NCBI GenBank assembly: GCA_964581365.1
Contig: CAZOOF010000051.1
Coordinates: forward strand, 1-15,141
Direction: 5' to 3'
Source of the DNA: JAITWN01 sp964581365
Lineage (GTDB): Bacteria > Pseudomonadota > Gammaproteobacteria > SZUA-140
DNA: 15,141 nucleotides
The stretch's first letter is position 1. Each line of letters opens with the position of its first letter. The notes under the pieces are model-generated. The model was not told the DNA's origin. It did no database searches and saw only the letters and a list, made by a program, of their open reading frames with translations. The position numbers were made by a program, and so were the translations under genes. Positions 11,893 to 15,141 of the stretch are shown in pieces.

Positions 11893-13388
11893 GTCCGCCT
11901 CCGTTGCAGGAATAACGCGCCGATCAGCATGAGCAGAGCGAGCAGCAGGAAACCCTTGTTGCCAATGCTCACATACGGCGTTGACCCGGTACGCGGCTGC
12001 ATTTCTCCGCTCAGCACGTGCGCTGCAAACTGCGGCGCTGTAGCGACCAGTCGTCCCTTGTCGTCGATGATGGCGGTCATGCCCGTATTGGTACCCCGCG
12101 CCATCCAGCGCCCGGCCTCCAGCGCGCGCATGCGCGCGATCTGCAGGTGCTGGGCCGGCGCCAGGGAGTCGCGGAACCAGGCGTCATTGCTGACATTCAC
12201 CAGCAGCGTCGCCTCCGGCAGATCGCGGATCAGTTCCTCGCCGAATGCATCCTCGAAGCAGATCGACATCCCCAGTTGCTGCCCGGCGGCGAAGATCGGC
12301 GGCTGATCGGCCGCGCCGGAAGCGAAATCGGACATGGGGATGGCGAGGGCATCGACCAGATCGCCGAGCAGTGAGCGCAGCGGCAGATATTCGGTGAACG
12401 GCACCAGATGGCGCTTGTGATAAATCTCGTGATGACGCGCCGCATTGACCATGCTGTTGTAATAACGGCCGCTGCGCGGATCGACATAGATCAGACCGGC
12501 CAGCAACGAGGCGCCGCCGGCCTCGGCTTCGGCGGCAAGCGCATCCAGCCAGCCGCGGGCATCGGCATAGGTCATGGGGATCGCTGTCTCCGGCCAGATC
12601 ACCAGATCACTGCTGTCCCAGTGCGGCCTGCTGAGCCGAGCATAGAGCTCGACGCTGGCCTCGCGCATCGCCGGATGCCATTTGAGATCCTGCGGAATGT
12701 TGCCCTGGACCAGGGCGACACGCAGCGGCGCGCCGGTTTCACGCGTCCACTCGATGCGATCAAGCGCAGCGCCCCCCAGCCACAGCAGGGCGATGGCGCC
12801 GAGCGCAGCGACACGCTGTCTTCCCGCCGCATCCCCGGTGATGGCCACGAGCAGCAGCGAGGCGCTCGCGGCCGCGCACAGTGACGTGCCATACACGCCG
12901 AGCACGGGGGCGTACCCGGCAAGCGGGGTATCGATCTGGCTGTAGCCGAACTGCAGCCAGGTGAACCCGGTGAGAAACCAGCCCCTCACCCATTCCGTCA
13001 GCACCCAGATTGCCGGCAAGATGAGCACGGCGGCAAACGGCGCTCTGTTCCGTGCCAGGAGGACACCGCCGAAACCGGCCAAGGCGGGGAAGAAAGCCAT
13101 GGTTGCGGCGAGAAGCGCCGTGACGAAAACGGAGAGCGCAACCCCCATTCCGCCATACCAGAACATGGAAATGTACACCCAGTACACCCCCACGCCGAAC
13201 ATGCCCAATCCGAACAGGTAGCCGCGCAGAAAAGCCTGACCGGGAGCGATGTTTCGCCACAGTGCGAACAGCGCTGTCAGCGCCAGCACGCCCACCGGCC
13301 ACCAGGCGAACGGAGCGAAGGCGAGAGGCCAGGCGGCGCCAGCGGCCAGAGCCGCCGTGGCGCCCACCCAGCGCGGCATGCGCCTCAT
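11889..13388 (-). CDS. lnt: Apolipoprotein N-acyltransferase
   Basis: Inner-membrane enzyme that adds the third acyl chain to the N-terminal cysteine of lipoproteins, the last step of lipoprotein maturation. The N-terminal part (to about residue 215) contains several hydrophobic segments. The periplasmic nitrilase domain (about 223-465) carries the full triad: E267 in WPETAIP, K325 in YHKRHLVPFTEYLP and C377 in SICFEDAFGEE. A final transmembrane segment (FLLLALLMLIGALFL) ends in RRR. Length (499) is close to E. coli (512). Start ATG 13388 lies 22 bases behind corC with no ribosome-binding site, so coupling to corC is likely. It probably acts on the LptE lipoprotein encoded nearby, among others. 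Confidence 0.97.
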   Translation of the reverse strand: MRRMPRWVGATAALAAGAAWPLAFAPFAWWPVGVLALTALFALWRNIAPGQAFLRGYLFGLGMFGVGVYWVYISMFWYGGMGVALSVFVTALLAATMAFFPALAGFGGVLLARNRAPFAAVLILPAIWVLTEWVRGWFLTGFTWLQFGYSQIDTPLAGYAPVLGVYGTSLCAAASASLLLVAITGDAAGRQRVAALGAIALLWLGGAALDRIEWTRETGAPLRVALVQGNIPQDLKWHPAMREASVELYARLSRPHWDSSDLVIWPETAIPMTYADARGWLDALAAEAEAGGASLLAGLIYVDPRSGRYYNSMVNAARHHEIYHKRHLVPFTEYLPLRSLLGDLVDALAIPMSDFASGAADQPPIFAAGQQLGMSICFEDAFGEELIRDLPEATLLVNVSNDAWFRDSLAPAQHLQIARMRALEAGRWMARGTNTGMTAIIDDKGRLVATAPQFAAHVLSGEMQPRTGSTPYVSIGNKGFLLLALLMLIGALFLQRRRT

Positions 13389-13410
13389 CGGAGGAATCCG
13401 ACTCTACGGA

Positions 13411-14307
13411 TCAGGACTGATGAGCCCGGGTAGCCGCTGCGTCCGCGGCGGCACCGCCGGTGGCGGGCACCACCTGAAGCAGATGCACCCGACGGCTGTC
13501 GGCATGCAGCACCTTGAAGCGGAAGCGATCGACGTCCAGCGTCTCGCCGCGGCGGGGGAGACGTCCGAACTCGCTCATCACCAGACCACCGATGGTATCG
13601 AACTCTTCGTCGCTGAAATCGGTGCCGAAGTACTCATTGAATTCTTCGATCGGTGTGAGGGCTTTGACGGTGAAGTGCCGCTCGCCGTGCTTCATGATGT
13701 AGATCTGGTCATCGACATCGTGTTCGTCGACGATCTCTCCGACGATCTGTTCCAGCACATCCTCGATGGTCACCATCCCGTCGATGCCGCCATATTCATC
13801 CACCACCAGCGCGATGTGATTGCGGCTGGAGCGGAATTCCTTGAGCAGCACGTTGAGGCGCTTGCTTTCCGGGATGAACAGCGCCGGGCGCAGGATGTCC
13901 GCGACGTGAAACTCCTTTTCGCGGCTGGAAGCGAAGTAGGGCAGCAGATCCTTGGCCAGCATGATGCCGAGCACTTCATCCTTGTTCTCCCCGATCACCG
14001 GGAAGCGCGAATGCTGGGATTCGGCCAGAATCGGCAGGATTTCCTCCAGGGTGGCATCCCGCTGCACCACGACCATCTGCGCGCGCGGAATCATGATGTC
14101 GCGCACCTGCATCTCGTTGACTTCGAGCACCCCTTCGAGCATCACCAGGGCTTCGGTATCAATCAGACCGCGCTGCTGCGCCTCGCGCAGTGATTCCAGC
14201 AGCTCATCCCGGCTCCGCGGGCCGTCGCCTCCAGTGAGCGCCTTGCTGATACGGTCGAGCCAGGAGCGCTGATGAGGCTCCGTACTCGCAGGTTGACTGT
14301 CGTTCAT
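13411..14307 (-). CDS. corC: CorC/YbeX CBS-domain protein
   Basis: A 298-residue protein (E. coli YbeX/CorC 292) linked to magnesium/cobalt efflux and, in recent work on the ybeZYX cluster, to ribosome biology. It has an N-terminal SRDELLESLREAQQRGLID segment, paired CBS domains (VRDIMIPRAQMVVV, HSRFPVIGENKDEVLGIMLAKDLLPYF, ALFIPESKRLNVLLKEFRSSRNHIALVVDEYGGIDGMVTIED; about residues 65-190) and the C-terminal CorC/HlyC domain (KALTPIEEFNEYFGTDFSDEEFDTIGGLVM, FKVLHADSRRVHLLQV). It has no membrane segments. The start is ATG 14307, with GGAGG at 6 bases and an ATGA overlap with ybeY. The upstream in-frame extension has no support. Confidence 0.96.
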   Translation of the reverse strand: MNDSQPASTEPHQRSWLDRISKALTGGDGPRSRDELLESLREAQQRGLIDTEALVMLEGVLEVNEMQVRDIMIPRAQMVVVQRDATLEEILPILAESQHSRFPVIGENKDEVLGIMLAKDLLPYFASSREKEFHVADILRPALFIPESKRLNVLLKEFRSSRNHIALVVDEYGGIDGMVTIEDVLEQIVGEIVDEHDVDDQIYIMKHGERHFTVKALTPIEEFNEYFGTDFSDEEFDTIGGLVMSEFGRLPRRGETLDVDRFRFKVLHADSRRVHLLQVVPATGGAAADAAATRAHQS

Positions 14308-14813
14308 GACCCGCCTCCGGGCTGACTGTCCGGAATGGCGGTCTCGCCGGCGTACGGGTCGGGAAAGCCGAGTCCTGTCAGGACACAACGTTCCGCGCTT
14401 TCCATGATCACGGCTTCACTCTCCTCCTCATGGTCATATCCGATCAGATGCAGCACCCCATGGATCACCAGGTGCGCCCAATGGGCCTGCACCGCCTTGC
14501 CCTGCTCTGCGGCTTCGCGCGCCACCAGCGGCGCGCAGATGACCACATCACCGAGCAATGGCGGATCGAGCAGATCGGGATGCTCGAACGGAAAGGACAG
14601 CACGTTCGTCGGCCCCTTCCGTGCACGATATCGTTCATTCAACTCCGTTCCTTCTTCCTCGCCGACGATGCGCACCACGAACTGCGCCGCATCGCGTCGG
14701 CCGGCGAGAGCCGCTCCGGCCCAGGCTTCGATCGCCTCCACCTCCGGCAGCCAGGCTCCGTCCGCGTCCTCGTCGACAGCGTACTGGACATCGACTTCCA
14801 GACTCATGATCAC
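14304..14813 (-). CDS. ybeY: Endoribonuclease YbeY
   Basis: Metal-dependent endoribonuclease involved in 16S rRNA 3'-end maturation and 70S quality control. The UPF0054 signature is intact: HGVLHLIGYDH with zinc ligands H118, H122 and H128. The conserved LNERYRARKGPTNVLSFPFE block lies at about 58-77 and LGDVVICAPLVAREA at 87-101. The 169 residues include a short proline/glycine-rich tail. The start is placed at GTG 14813, which overlaps the phoH stop (GTGA) and has AGAGG about 9 bases upstream; ATG 14807 would remove two residues. It sits in the standard ybeZ-ybeY-ybeX order. Confidence 0.96.
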   Translation of the reverse strand: MIMSLEVDVQYAVDEDADGAWLPEVEAIEAWAGAALAGRRDAAQFVVRIVGEEEGTELNERYRARKGPTNVLSFPFEHPDLLDPPLLGDVVICAPLVAREAAEQGKAVQAHWAHLVIHGVLHLIGYDHEEESEAVIMESAERCVLTGLGFPDPYAGETAIPDSQPGGGS

Positions 14814-15141
14814 GAGGGATTACCTCTGCCCTTGCGGCGAGAGCCTCCTCCAACATCGCTCTTTGCCAACTCCGCCTGTTCGTAGGCTGCGACGATGCGC
14901 TGCACCAGCGGGTGGCGAACCACGTCACGCGACTGGAAAAACACGAAGCTGATGCCGTCGATCTGTTTGAGGATCTCGATCACATGGCGCAATCCCGACT
15001 CTTTGTCCCGGGGCAGATCGACCTGGGTGATATCGCCGGTGACGACGACAGTGGAGCCGAAGCCGATGCGGGTGAGGAACATCTTCATCTGCTCGGTCGA
15101 GGTGTTCTGCGCCTCATCGAGGATGATGAAGGATTCGTTCA
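14810..15141 (-). CDS. ybeZ: PhoH-like ATPase YbeZ, C-terminal 109 residues (5' end outside window)
   Basis: Only the last part of the gene is present; it enters from the right edge. The visible frame begins NESFIILDEAQN, the Walker B region of PhoH-family P-loop ATPases, followed by TSTEQMKMFLTRIGFGSTVVVTGDITQVDLP, SGLRHVIEILKQIDGISFVFF and SRDVVRHPLVQRIVAAYE, all characteristic of the family. Walker A lies outside. YbeZ is thought to act with YbeY in rRNA processing. The C-terminus is basic and glycine-rich (VGGGSRRKGRGNPS). The stop overlaps the ybeY start (GTGA). Confidence 0.95.
   Translation of the reverse strand, partial: NESFIILDEAQNTSTEQMKMFLTRIGFGSTVVVTGDITQVDLPRDKESGLRHVIEILKQIDGISFVFFQSRDVVRHPLVQRIVAAYEQAELAKSDVGGGSRRKGRGNPS

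Noticed and set aside
10966..12306. Plus-strand open frame of 446 codons opposite rssA and lnt
   Set aside because: The opposite strand encodes the patatin dyad and Lnt triad; this frame has no recognisable protein and covers the rssA terminator candidate.
13249..14193. Plus-strand open frame of 314 codons opposite corC
   Set aside because: Antisense of CBS and CorC/HlyC domains; biased composition only.
1..15141. CRISPR arrays, tRNA or rRNA genes, insertion sequences, prophage or toxin-antitoxin modules
   Set aside because: I searched by eye and saw no regularly spaced repeats, cloverleaf genes, transposase motifs or integration sites.

Overview
The window is GC-rich, gene-dense chromosomal DNA. 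Every gene is on the minus strand except one, ybeL. The gene set and order suggest a gammaproteobacterium: phoH/ybeZ-ybeY-corC-lnt, a leuS/ybeL divergent pair, then leuS-lptE-holA-proA-nadD-rsfS-rlmH-maf-rng. The tail rlmH-maf-rng, instead of rlmH-mrdA-mrdB, together with a leucyl-tRNA synthetase that lacks the leucine-specific insertion, points away from enterics and towards the Chromatiales/Xanthomonadales side. I cannot name a genus.

Layout, in transcription order on the minus strand (right to left). Block 1 (15141-10945): the C-terminal end of a PhoH-like ATPase (ybeZ), ybeY, corC, lnt and an rssA-like patatin. Three of the four junctions overlap by 4 bases (GTGA or ATGA), corC-lnt has a 22-bp gap, and a candidate Rho-independent terminator follows rssA. 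Block 2 (10848-9237) is an accessory islet. It holds a small 8-stranded outer-membrane barrel protein of lower GC, a 319-bp non-coding gap with several repeats and a strong hairpin, a 134-residue protein I do not recognise, and a SelW-like (Rdx family) CxxC protein. Block 3: ybeL (zinc ribbon), on the plus strand, convergent with the islet and divergent from leuS. Block 4 (8594 to the left edge): a nine-gene run leuS-lptE-holA-proA-nadD-rsfS-rlmH-maf-rng with overlaps or short gaps, probably one transcript or a few overlapping ones.

Functional themes: ribosome and RNA metabolism (YbeZ, YbeY, LeuRS, RsfS, RlmH, RNase G); envelope biogenesis (Lnt, LptE, RssA, CorC, the barrel protein); core metabolism and replication (ProA, NadD, HolA); nucleotide-pool sanitation (Maf).

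Most of the window is well-known housekeeping DNA, and I found no convincing new multi-gene system. The parts worth a second look are the islet between ybeL and rssA (unknown protein, G8 tract, heptamer repeats, extended hairpin, operator-like palindrome), the anomalous start region of maf directly behind an in-frame rlmH stop, and the short LeuRS. Large open frames on the opposite strand of leuS, proA, holA, rssA/lnt and corC are shadows of GC-rich codon usage.
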